Source: Syntrophomonas sp. (lineage in GTDB: Bacteria > Bacillota > Syntrophomonadia > Syntrophomonadales > Syntrophomonadaceae). Taken from it: a DNA stretch of 64,000 bases. The notes beneath the pieces are model-generated. The model was not told the DNA's origin. It did not search any database and worked only from the letters and a program-made list of their open reading frames with translations. Position numbers and translations under genes: made by a program. Where the stretch lies: NCBI GenBank assembly GCA_016841425.1, contig JAENZE010000004.1, forward strand, positions 1 to 64,000, in the 5' to 3' direction. Positions 33,777 through 41,711 of this stretch are shown here, in pieces; position 1 is the stretch's first letter; each line of letters opens with the position of its first letter.

Positions 33777-35519
33777 ATGAAACGACTGATGATTGGAAAT
33801 GAAGCTATTGCCAGGGGTGCTTATGAAGCTGGTGCCACTGTGGCTGCTGCTTACCCTGGTACCCCGAGTACAGAAATAGTCAGCAGCTTCGCAGAATTTG
33901 ATGATGTTTATGCTGAATGGTCTCCCAATGAAAAAGTTGCTCTGGAAGTCGGGATTGGTGCCTCGATTGGAGGAGCCCGGACCCTGGTAGCGATGAAACA
34001 TGTAGGAGTAAACGTGGCCGCAGATCCTTTATACACCTTTGCCTACACCGGGGTAAATGGGGGGCTGGTTCTGATTTCGGCGGATGACCCCGGAATGCAT
34101 TCCTCCCAGAATGAACAGGACAATCGAGGTTATGGAAGATTTGCTAAAATTCCAGTGCTTGAGCCATCGGACAGCCAGGAAGCCTTGGAGTTCTGTAAAA
34201 TGGGCTTTGATATAAGTGAAAAGTTTGACACCCCGGTTATGTTACGAATAACTACCCGCCTGGCCCATTCACAGACCATGGTAGAAGTTGGATCAAAACA
34301 GGAATATGAGATTAAGGGTTACAAAAAGAATGCAGCTAAATATGTCATGCTTCCTGCTAATGCCCGGGCCCGGCATGTGGAAGTAGAAAAACGCATGCTA
34401 GAGCTAAAGGAATATGCGGAAAGCAGTGAGATAAACTGGGTGGAATTAGCTGATACCAGCATTGGTATTATCACCAGTGGGGTTCCTTATCAGTATGTAA
34501 AAGAAGCTATGCCTGGAGTATCTATACTCAAATTGGGCATGGTAAATCCGCTGCCAGAAACATTAATAAAGGAATTTGCCCAAAAGGTTGATCGACTGTT
34601 AATTATAGAAGAACTTGAACCGGTGATTGAAGACCAGATCAAATCCTGGGGCATCCAGGTTGAAGGAAAGGAATTATTTTCTCTTTTAGGGGAATACAGC
34701 CCGGAATTAATAGAAAAAGTTTTAAAGGGTGTCAATAATGAGGACAGGTATGGATTAGTAAAGGAAATACCAGGTCGGCCTCCTCTGCTTTGCCCTGGGT
34801 GTCCGCATCGGGGAGTATTTTATACCTTGAGAAAGATGCGTTTAATGGTAGCTGGTGATATCGGATGCTATACCTTGGGAGCTCTGAGCCCCCTGGATGG
34901 GATGGATACCACCATATGTATGGGGGCCAGCATTGGCACAGCCATGGGCATGGAGAAGGCCCGGGGTGAAGAATTTGCAGAAAAAATGGTAGCTGTAATA
35001 GGGGATTCTACATTTGTTCATTCCGGAATTACCCCTTTGATAGATATTGTATATAATCAGGGAACTTCTACAGTGCTAATACTGGACAACGATACCACCG
35101 CAATGACCGGGCATCAGGAACATCCTGCTACCGGAAAAACCATTACCAACCAACCGACCAGAAAGTTGGATCTAGTTGCATTAGTGAAATCTATCGGTAT
35201 AGAGAACGTACAGGTAGTTGACCCGCTGAAATTGGATGAATTACAGAATGCGCTAAAGGAAGAACTGGCCAGACGTGAACCGTCAGTAATCATAGCTAAA
35301 CGTCCCTGTGCCTTAATAGAAACGAAACCGTCCGGAGTCAAATATTATGTAGACCCGGAACTCTGCACAGGGTGTAAAATATGCATTAGAATCGGCTGTA
35401 CTGGAATCAATTTCCTGGATGAGGAGAGGATTGCAGTTATGAATGATAACAACTGCGCAGGCTGCGGTCTCTGTCCACAAATATGTAAATTCGATGCTAT
35501 AAAGGTATTGGAGGTATAA
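33777..35519 (+). CDS. iorA: Indolepyruvate ferredoxin oxidoreductase, alpha subunit
   Basis: 580 residues: pyrimidine-binding domain (1-200, AAYPGTPSTEI), linker domain, TPP-binding domain with GDIGCYTLGALSPLDGMDT and GDSTFVHSGITP, and a C-terminal pair of 4Fe-4S motifs (CTGCKICIRIGC and CAGCGLCPQIC). It oxidatively decarboxylates aryl pyruvates to arylacetyl-CoA and reduces ferredoxin. It is followed three bases after the stop by iorB. Start ATG follows AAGGAGG. The low-potential electrons could be used for hydrogen or formate production in a syntroph. Confidence 0.95.
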   Translation: MKRLMIGNEAIARGAYEAGATVAAAYPGTPSTEIVSSFAEFDDVYAEWSPNEKVALEVGIGASIGGARTLVAMKHVGVNVAADPLYTFAYTGVNGGLVLISADDPGMHSSQNEQDNRGYGRFAKIPVLEPSDSQEALEFCKMGFDISEKFDTPVMLRITTRLAHSQTMVEVGSKQEYEIKGYKKNAAKYVMLPANARARHVEVEKRMLELKEYAESSEINWVELADTSIGIITSGVPYQYVKEAMPGVSILKLGMVNPLPETLIKEFAQKVDRLLIIEELEPVIEDQIKSWGIQVEGKELFSLLGEYSPELIEKVLKGVNNEDRYGLVKEIPGRPPLLCPGCPHRGVFYTLRKMRLMVAGDIGCYTLGALSPLDGMDTTICMGASIGTAMGMEKARGEEFAEKMVAVIGDSTFVHSGITPLIDIVYNQGTSTVLILDNDTTAMTGHQEHPATGKTITNQPTRKLDLVALVKSIGIENVQVVDPLKLDELQNALKEELARREPSVIIAKRPCALIETKPSGVKYYVDPELCTGCKICIRIGCTGINFLDEERIAVMNDNNCAGCGLCPQICKFDAIKVLEV

Positions 35520-35522
35520 GTG

Positions 35523-36110
35523 ATGAGTAAACAGGTAACTGATATTCTAATAGTAGGAGTAGGTGGACAGGGCACACTGTTGACCAGTCGAATACTCGCC
35601 GATGTAGCTGTGCAGATGGGATATGATGTTAAGGTATCCGAAGTTCACGGAATGGCTCAGCGGGGTGGAAGTGTGGTGACTCAGGTGAGATATGGAAAAA
35701 AAGTATATTCTCCCATAATAAAAAAGGGAGATGCGGATATACTGCTGGCTTTTGAAAAACTGGAAGCAGCCCGCTGGTTGGATTATTTAAAGCCGGATGG
35801 AATGGTCATAATCAACGACGAAAGGGTTGATCCTCTGCCGGTCATGAGCGGCAAAGTAAAGTATCCTGAAGATATAGTTGATAGAATACAAAACCTGGTC
35901 CCCAATACTCGTTTGATCAATGCCACTGAAATAGCCAGACAATGTGGGAATACCAGAGCTGCTAACGTGGTGCTGGTTGGTGTCCTTGCAGCAGTAGCCA
36001 GTTTACCGGTACAGGAGATGAAAAATGCCATCCAGACACTGGTTCCGGAAAAAGCCATCGAGATAAACCTGAAAGCCTTCGAAGAGGGCATGGGGGTTAT
36101 TGCTAGCTAA
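35523..36110 (+). CDS. iorB: Indolepyruvate ferredoxin oxidoreductase, beta subunit
   Basis: 195-residue gamma-domain partner of IorA: VGVGGQGTLLTSRILADVA (nucleotide-type loop at about 9-27), EVHGMAQRGGSVVTQVR and ALIxAFE-type segment LLAFEKLEAARWL. It completes the heterotetrameric enzyme. ATG 35523 lies nine bases after GGAGG; GTG 35520 is an alternative. It is the last gene of this strand before the convergent Uma2 gene. Confidence 0.94.
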   Translation: MSKQVTDILIVGVGGQGTLLTSRILADVAVQMGYDVKVSEVHGMAQRGGSVVTQVRYGKKVYSPIIKKGDADILLAFEKLEAARWLDYLKPDGMVIINDERVDPLPVMSGKVKYPEDIVDRIQNLVPNTRLINATEIARQCGNTRAANVVLVGVLAAVASLPVQEMKNAIQTLVPEKAIEINLKAFEEGMGVIAS

Positions 36111-36261
36111 ATAGGAGCAGGACAGACCATTTATCCTTGCTCAACTCCTTCCGGGAAGTGTACGGGTTTGCAACGGTGGGTTGAAACTGCTCAGTAGTTT
36201 CAACCTTAAACTTTGGAGCCAGCGAACCCAAATGATAGTGCTCGCAGAGTGCTTCCGATGC

Positions 36262-37020
36262 TTAAAGCGACCATAGATCGCCTAAGGCAATCAATAATCC
36301 GGTGAACTCCGGGTGTTCCATCAGGTCTTCGTCCATTCCGGCAGCCACTAGGGCGTAAACGCCATTCTGCAGGGAAAAACATTCAAGGGTTTTTTCCTGG
36401 GGATTTACAAGCCAATAGTGTTGCACCTGACCTTCCTGGTAAATCCTAAGCTTTTGCAGACGATCCTTGCGGACGCTGGAAGGAGACAAAACCTCCACTA
36501 TCAGTGTGGGCGGCCCATCAATTCTGGCATCCTTCACGATAAGTTTTTGTTCTCCGGATACATAGAACAGATCCGGTTGAACTACGGTAATATCATGGAA
36601 GGTAACATCCAAGGGTGCGTCGAAAACTTCACCATCGGGATCTACCTTCCAAAAATAATCTTCCAAGATCCTCTGGAGTCTGCGGGAAACCCGCTGATGC
36701 ATAACATTTGGTGAAGGTTCTTTGATTAATATTCCGTCCAGGATTTCAAAACGATAGCCTGATTCTTCCGGCAATAACAGATAATCCTGATAAGTGAGTT
36801 TTTTGTTACTATCTTGTTCCTTATACTCCACTACGTTTTCCTGCACAGTTGGGTCAGTTAATGATCGCATAACATCAGCCAACTTATAACGATAATTCTT
36901 GCTTCCTAATACTATATAAGGTATTTTATTCTCTCTGGTGTATCTCCAGATGGTTTCCACTGATAGATCCAGAGCTTCGGCCAAAACCTGGGCAGTAATA
37001 AGTTCCTTATTATCTGACAC
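36262..37020 (-). CDS. Uma2-family PD-(D/E)XK protein with N-terminal helix-turn-helix
   Basis: 252 residues. N-terminal excisionase-type HTH (about 5-60: LITAQVLAEALDLSVETIWRY), linker, then a Uma2/DUF820 domain (about 75-250) with YRFEILDGIL, the metal residues in VVQPDLFYVS and the E-x-S of PTLIVEVLSPSS, and HYWLVNP. Uma2 proteins are restriction-endonuclease-like proteins, expanded in some bacteria, with uncertain roles. The fused HTH suggests site-specific DNA recognition. The start is GTG 37020, after GGAGGTGAT at 7-8 bases; the frame is open to 37116 but that part lacks a site. It is convergent with iorB. Confidence 0.8.
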   Translation of the reverse strand: MSDNKELITAQVLAEALDLSVETIWRYTRENKIPYIVLGSKNYRYKLADVMRSLTDPTVQENVVEYKEQDSNKKLTYQDYLLLPEESGYRFEILDGILIKEPSPNVMHQRVSRRLQRILEDYFWKVDPDGEVFDAPLDVTFHDITVVQPDLFYVSGEQKLIVKDARIDGPPTLIVEVLSPSSVRKDRLQKLRIYQEGQVQHYWLVNPQEKTLECFSLQNGVYALVAAGMDEDLMEHPEFTGLLIALGDLWSL

Positions 37021-37391
37021 AGAATCACCTCCACTTAAATTATAAATGGGGAATAAAATAAAAACAAGCAAAAACAACCATACACAACTAATGCTAACTG
37101 TATGGTTGGGTGACACGAAATCTACTATACCTCAAGCCGTTAGACACAGCCATGTTGCTATCCTGAGGGATTAGTACTGGTTGAGGAAGTAAAGCGCTGC
37201 TTAACTGAAGCTTATGATACTTCCATGAACAGGAAGTTAAAATAGTATAATATAATGATAATGAATAAACCCGGCAAAAACATATGGTTGCCCGGATTAT
37301 TGCGGCGAGAACTATACGAAAACATTGGGAATAATAGAATGAGCGCAAACAGGCATTTGCTGGCATAATTAGCAGTAGGAGGATTCAGTCT

Positions 37392-38657
37392 TTGCAGTGT
37401 TTAATAACAGGCATTACTCATAAAGGTGAAGGTGTGGCCAAAATAGATGGACAGGCTACCTTTATTCCGCTGGCTATTCCAGGTGAGACAGTGGAGATAA
37501 CAATTGTTGAGAGGAAGAAAAATTATCAGCGTGCCCGTCTGGAAGAGGTAATAAACCCTTCTCCGGATAGGGCTGTTCCTGCTTGCCCGTATTTTCCGGA
37601 ATGCGGCGGTTGTGCCTATCAACACATCAACTATGGCAGGCAATTACAGCTGAAAAGGGAAGTGGTGCAGAATAGCCTGCAGCGTATCGGCAACCTGGAG
37701 GTGGAAGTGAATCCGGTGATGGGCATGGAACACCCCTGGCATTACCGAAATAAAGTAGAATGGCATACCGGCCTGGAATCCGGGCAGCCCAGATTGGGCT
37801 ATTACCGTCAGGACAGCCACCGGCTTATCAGCATAGACAAGTGCCGGTTGATCAGCCGGGAAATGCAGGAATACAGCCGTTACATAAAAGATCATCTGCA
37901 AGAAGTGAATGTTCCGGAGGGCTGCGAAGTTATCGTGCGTCAGTCAACCAGCAACGGAGAAATAATGATAGTTTTCGCAGGCCCGGGCAGCAGCGGCATA
38001 CAGTTTGCTCCGATACTTAAGGACATGGAAGCTGCTGCCGTATATAGCGTGGATCAAGGCATAACCCGCCTTCATTACGGCAGCCAGACCCTCAACGAGA
38101 CTGTAGGAGGCCTGGAGTTGGAGATAGCTCCGCTGGCCTTTTTTCAGGTTAATCATCTGCAGATGGAGAAGATGCTGGAGATTATTAGAGAATATGCCCG
38201 CCTGAATCCGGATGATACAATACTTGATGCCTATTGCGGCACCGGAACCATCGCCCTGGCCTTGGCCAGCTCAGTGCGCCGGGCAGTAGGGGTGGAAAGC
38301 TTTAAGGACTCGATAAAAAATGCCAAAAGAAATGCCTACCATAACAGTATTACCAACTGCAAGTTTATCAAAGGAGCCTGTGAAAAAATCGTGCCGGAGC
38401 TGGAAGAGAGTTTCGACGTGGTCATCCTGGACCCACCCCGGGCAGGATGCAAATCCCAATTAATCCAGGCAATAATTAACAAATCCCCCCGCAGCATAAT
38501 CTATGTATCCTGCAACCCTGCAACTCTGGCCCGCGATCTGGCTCTGCTGGCGAAAGCGAATTATGTAGTAACCAAGGTTCAGCCTATTGATATGTTTCCG
38601 CAGACGAGCCACGTTGAGACGGTGGTTCGGCTCGATCGGGAACAAACCACAAAATAA
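37392..38657 (+). CDS. rlmD: 23S rRNA (uracil-5-)-methyltransferase, RlmD/RumA type
   Basis: 421 residues: N-terminal TRAM domain (1-58, GITHKGEGVAKIDG), 4Fe-4S cysteines (CPYFPECGGCAYQ plus a later Cys), SAM-binding domain with DAYCGTGTIALALA, DPPRAGC, the catalytic Cys in SCNPATLARDL and the C-terminal PQTSHVETVVRL. It methylates uridine in rRNA (or tRNA; RlmCD activity in Firmicutes covers two sites). Start TTG 37392 lies nine bases after GTAGGAGGATT. A relic of a second copy is found at 41407. Confidence 0.92.
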   Translation: MQCLITGITHKGEGVAKIDGQATFIPLAIPGETVEITIVERKKNYQRARLEEVINPSPDRAVPACPYFPECGGCAYQHINYGRQLQLKREVVQNSLQRIGNLEVEVNPVMGMEHPWHYRNKVEWHTGLESGQPRLGYYRQDSHRLISIDKCRLISREMQEYSRYIKDHLQEVNVPEGCEVIVRQSTSNGEIMIVFAGPGSSGIQFAPILKDMEAAAVYSVDQGITRLHYGSQTLNETVGGLELEIAPLAFFQVNHLQMEKMLEIIREYARLNPDDTILDAYCGTGTIALALASSVRRAVGVESFKDSIKNAKRNAYHNSITNCKFIKGACEKIVPELEESFDVVILDPPRAGCKSQLIQAIINKSPRSIIYVSCNPATLARDLALLAKANYVVTKVQPIDMFPQTSHVETVVRLDREQTTK

Positions 38658-38939
38658 TGTGTATAGCCTATAATAGGGCACATTGTGGTGCTATATGTTC
38701 CCCCAGACATCGAGGGTTGAGTGTGGGTAGATTGTCAAGATAAGAAAAATAAATTAATTTATTACCTTACGATTCTAAAAATAAATTTAATAGCAAGCTT
38801 GAACTGAGAGGAAGCGAAAACGACTGGAACATACAATTATTGAATCAAAGCAAGAATTGAAGGGAGTTCACAATATATCCCTCATATTAGAGATATGGAA
38901 GACTGATTAACCGCCGGGGGTTCTATGGAGGTATAGCCT
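38658..38939. other. Intergenic region
   Basis: About 280 bases between the rRNA methyltransferase gene and a zinc-ribbon gene. I see no gene, repeat or terminator beyond the ribosome binding site TGGAGG before 38940. Confidence 0.5.
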
Positions 38940-39512
38940 ATGGCAAGACGAATTTGTCCGCGATGCGGGTCACGGAATACAGCGATTATATTGAGGGGTA
39001 TGCCCGTGTGGAGTCTTGAGTTGCAAGAAAAAATGGCTAAAGGTGAAGTCGTGGTTGGAGGGTGCTGCATCACTGATTGCGATCCCACCCATCACTGCAA
39101 CAAATGCAAAATAGACTTTAATAGACCAACAGGCGAAATGGAAATGCGGGTAAAGCAAGTTCATTTTTCGCCTGGCGGATACCATGGGGGGTATCAAGAC
39201 TTGACAATCATAAAAACAGGACTTGCGATTGTTGCTCGGTACTATCCGCCTTATGGTAATCCGGAATTAGTAGAGTACGAAAAAGAGCTTTCTTTTAACG
39301 AGTGGATGAATTTTCTGCATGACTTATTTCGCTGCTACATCACCGACTGGAAGCAGGAATATGTTGATAAAAATGTCCTTGACGGAACCCAATGGGAACT
39401 AACTATTGACTTTGATGAGGGCATGAAGCTAAGAAGGTATGGCAGCAATGATTATCCACCACACTGGAAAAAGATGCTGGCTGTTTTTAAAAAATATGAG
39501 ATATTGGGCTAA
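38940..39512 (+). CDS. Hypothetical protein with zinc-ribbon-like N-terminus
   Basis: 190 residues. It opens with MARRICPRCGSRNTAII, and a second cysteine cluster (CCITDCDPTHHCNKCK, 42-57) completes one or two zinc-binding sites. The rest (70-190) is an alpha/beta domain with many aromatic residues, including DWKQEYVDK and DFDEGMKLRRYGSNDYPP. Similar proteins are annotated as hypothetical in clostridia. Function unknown. TGGAGG lies ten bases before the ATG. Confidence 0.65.
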   Translation: MARRICPRCGSRNTAIILRGMPVWSLELQEKMAKGEVVVGGCCITDCDPTHHCNKCKIDFNRPTGEMEMRVKQVHFSPGGYHGGYQDLTIIKTGLAIVARYYPPYGNPELVEYEKELSFNEWMNFLHDLFRCYITDWKQEYVDKNVLDGTQWELTIDFDEGMKLRRYGSNDYPPHWKKMLAVFKKYEILG

Positions 39513-39690
39513 ACATAAATCTTAATACAATTTAATCTTTGTTTTTTAGAAAAATCAAATAATCATTTTCCATATCCTATCCTTATGGGCGTCATACCAA
39601 TCATTTTGTCTAAGGTTTAATAATTGGCTGATAAGTTTATTTCTGCCAAGGCTTATAATGGGGTATTATTTTTTCAAAGGAGATTTTGCC

Positions 39691-40344
39691 ATGATGAAGT
39701 TTTTCAAGCGGTTTCAAGACTTAGGAATCGAAGGTGATAAAGCAAAATATTATGACCAAATGACTCGTGAACATCGCATTGGCGAGATGCGGGAACAAGC
39801 AAATGAGGTAAACAAGTATATTAAAGACGGAGATTCCGTTCTTGAAATAGCCCCAGGTGCGGGCTATCTTTCAATTGAACTATCTAAACTTGGGAATTAT
39901 AAAATAACAGGAATGGATATAAGTAATGATCTCGTAGAAATTTGTACCAAAAACGCCATGGAGGCGAGCGTTCAAATCGATTTCCTACAAGGAAATGTAT
40001 CTAATATGCCCTTTCAATCAGATACATTTAATTTTATTCTTTGTGTTCTCGCCTTTAAAAATTTCAAAGAGCCACTTAAGGCATTGGAAGAGATGCACAG
40101 GGTATTGAAGTTGGGTGGCACAGTTCTGATTATGGACTTAAACAGAAAAGCCTCAATGAAAGCAACCAAAAAAGTTGCAGAAAATATGGGGTTAAAGGGG
40201 ATGGCGGCATACTTTGCTGGATTAATACAAAGAAGTGGTTCTTACACCAGAAATGAATTTGAAACCTTTATCTCTCAAACAGAATTTAATGAATTCACAA
40301 TAAAAGAAACTAACATGGGGTTCTCTATATACTTACATAAATAG
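39691..40344 (+). CDS. Class I SAM-dependent methyltransferase
   Basis: 217 residues with motif I VLEIAPGAGYLSIELSKL (about 49-66), ITGMDIS (motif II), GNVSNMPFQSDTFNFILCVLAFK (motif III region) and LKLGGTVLIMDL (post III). This is the UbiE/Methyltransf_11 type; the substrate is unknown. Start ATG 39691 follows AAAGGAGATTTTGCC; the frame is open back to 39658. It borders a region of broken genes. Confidence 0.85.
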   Translation: MMKFFKRFQDLGIEGDKAKYYDQMTREHRIGEMREQANEVNKYIKDGDSVLEIAPGAGYLSIELSKLGNYKITGMDISNDLVEICTKNAMEASVQIDFLQGNVSNMPFQSDTFNFILCVLAFKNFKEPLKALEEMHRVLKLGGTVLIMDLNRKASMKATKKVAENMGLKGMAAYFAGLIQRSGSYTRNEFETFISQTEFNEFTIKETNMGFSIYLHK

Positions 40345-40458
40345 TATAAAGTATATAATTATCTAGTAATGATCCAGCGATATGATAGCCTTGAAGCGTT
40401 TAAACGGCTCGGCATCGAGCAATTCTGATTGTGTGATAAATTCAAATAGGGGACAAGT

Positions 40459-40968
40459 ATGCCAAAAGCACGAAAGATGCTCAGCGACTGGAAAGCACCG
40501 TATATTCAGCCGCTTATGAAATTCATTGAAACGCAGAGCAAGTCAACGCTTGCGCATTGGGCGGTTGATTATGTCGAGCGTGTTATTTTGCCGCTCTGGA
40601 ATAAGTATTACCCATACGATCAGCGTCCACAAAATGCGCTGAACGCCGCTCGGGAGTGGTTATCGGGAGCAATAAAACTACCCCCAGCCAAAAAAGTAAT
40701 CCTTGATTGCCATGCGGCCGCGCGCGAAGCAGACGGGAATTCTGTTGCGCAAACCGCCGCAAGGGCGATCGGTCAATGCGCATCCACCATCCATTCAGCA
40801 CGGCATTGTATCGGGCTTGCCTTTAACAAGGATTTCATAGGAAATACTGTATCGGATGTTTGCCGCGAGGTGAAAACTGTACCCATATGGCTACTAAGTG
40901 TGACCTTCTGGGCAAAGGGCTGGTTCGTTTTTGTTTTGAATGCGAAAGCTTCCCGTGCAATCGGCTGA
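40459..40968 (+). CDS. Imm-5-like putative immunity protein, C-terminus replaced
   Basis: 169 residues. The first 130 (HWAVDYVERVILPLWNKYYP, NALNAAREWLSG, CHAAAREADGNSVAQTAARAI and TIHSARHCIGLAF) match the Imm-5-like family of putative immunity proteins found beside polymorphic toxins or alone in Firmicutes. From about residue 134 the frame instead reads the out-of-phase sequence of a DUF3795 gene, so the natural C-terminus is lost at about 40855. ATG 40459 has only GGGGACA upstream as a weak site. Likely a decaying gene. Confidence 0.6.
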   Translation: MPKARKMLSDWKAPYIQPLMKFIETQSKSTLAHWAVDYVERVILPLWNKYYPYDQRPQNALNAAREWLSGAIKLPPAKKVILDCHAAAREADGNSVAQTAARAIGQCASTIHSARHCIGLAFNKDFIGNTVSDVCREVKTVPIWLLSVTFWAKGWFVFVLNAKASRAIG

Positions 40969-41189
40969 AATCTCTTGATAAGCGTTACCGCACCAAATAC
41001 CATTTAAGCATGATCGAAAACCTAAAGTATATCGAGGAAAATGGCATAGATAGGTTCTTGGAGAATGAAGAAATAAAGTGGCGCTGTTCAGAATGCGATG
41101 ACATTATATGTTGTCACAATGGGTTGTGTCTTAATTGCAGTCTCGACAAATTGCTACAGAATAAAAAATATCGCTGGAATGAGGAGTAG
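40860..41189 (+). pseudogene. Truncated DUF3795 gene
   Basis: The encoded segment GLVRFCFECESFPCNRLKSL, then DKRYRTKYHLSMIENLKYIEENGI and paired cysteines (CSECDDIICCHNGLCLNC), is the C-terminal two-thirds of a DUF3795 protein. The usual N-terminus (CGxxCxxC plus CxGC) is missing, and the frame is fused at about 40855-40890 to the Imm-5-like gene in another phase. No convincing start codon with a ribosome site is present. A deletion between the two genes is the simplest explanation. Confidence 0.65.
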
Positions 41190-41406
41190 ATCCATACGCT
41201 TAAAATTAATTACCATGCGGGTGATACGATGACAATATAGAGAATGCCCTACGCGGATTGTGTTTGAGCGACATGGTTGACATGTTCTACCTAACATCAT
41301 TTTCAGATAAACAGCCAAAGCCAGAACAAGGTTGTTGAGCTTTTCGGGCAACCTTATTGAACCCCATGAACGTAACTGCACTACATATGTATGTATCTTC
41401 CCTGGA

Positions 41407-41448
41407 ACGAGCCGCGTTGAGACAGTCGTGTTGATAGAGCGGAAATAA
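41407..41448 (+). pseudogene. Relic of an RlmD-type methyltransferase C-terminus
   Basis: This stretch reads TSRVETVVLIERK and stop, the end typical of RlmD/RumA proteins (compare TSHVETVVRL in the intact gene ending at 38657). Nothing upstream in the frame is recognisable. The rest of 41190-41533 is debris without a gene. Confidence 0.6.
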
Positions 41449-41541
41449 GGCTAAATCCATGCTTGGGGGCATAATAAATTTTAAAAAAAACCAGGCGAAT
41501 AGTAAGTGGGGACGGTTTGAAGTGAATCAACTTATGGATTA

Positions 41542-41574
41542 AATGAGGGCTTTCGTATAAGGCTCTCATTTTTT
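41542..41574 (+). terminator. Terminator-like hairpin before glgP
   Basis: AATGAGGGC (41542-41550) pairs with GCTCTCATT (41562-41570, one G-U pair), followed by TTTT. It lies 138 bases before glgP and closes the debris region. GGGGACGG at 41509 resembles the ends of the 33.3-kb element. Confidence 0.6.
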
Positions 41575-41711
41575 ATGAAACATCAGTAGTCTAATGCATT
41601 CATCCTAATAATTTGGAAATACTGATTAGGGATTAGAATGATTACTAAAATTATGTGTATTAATAACTTGATCAAATATCTTTCCGGATAATACCTTAAG
41701 GAGGTTGATCG

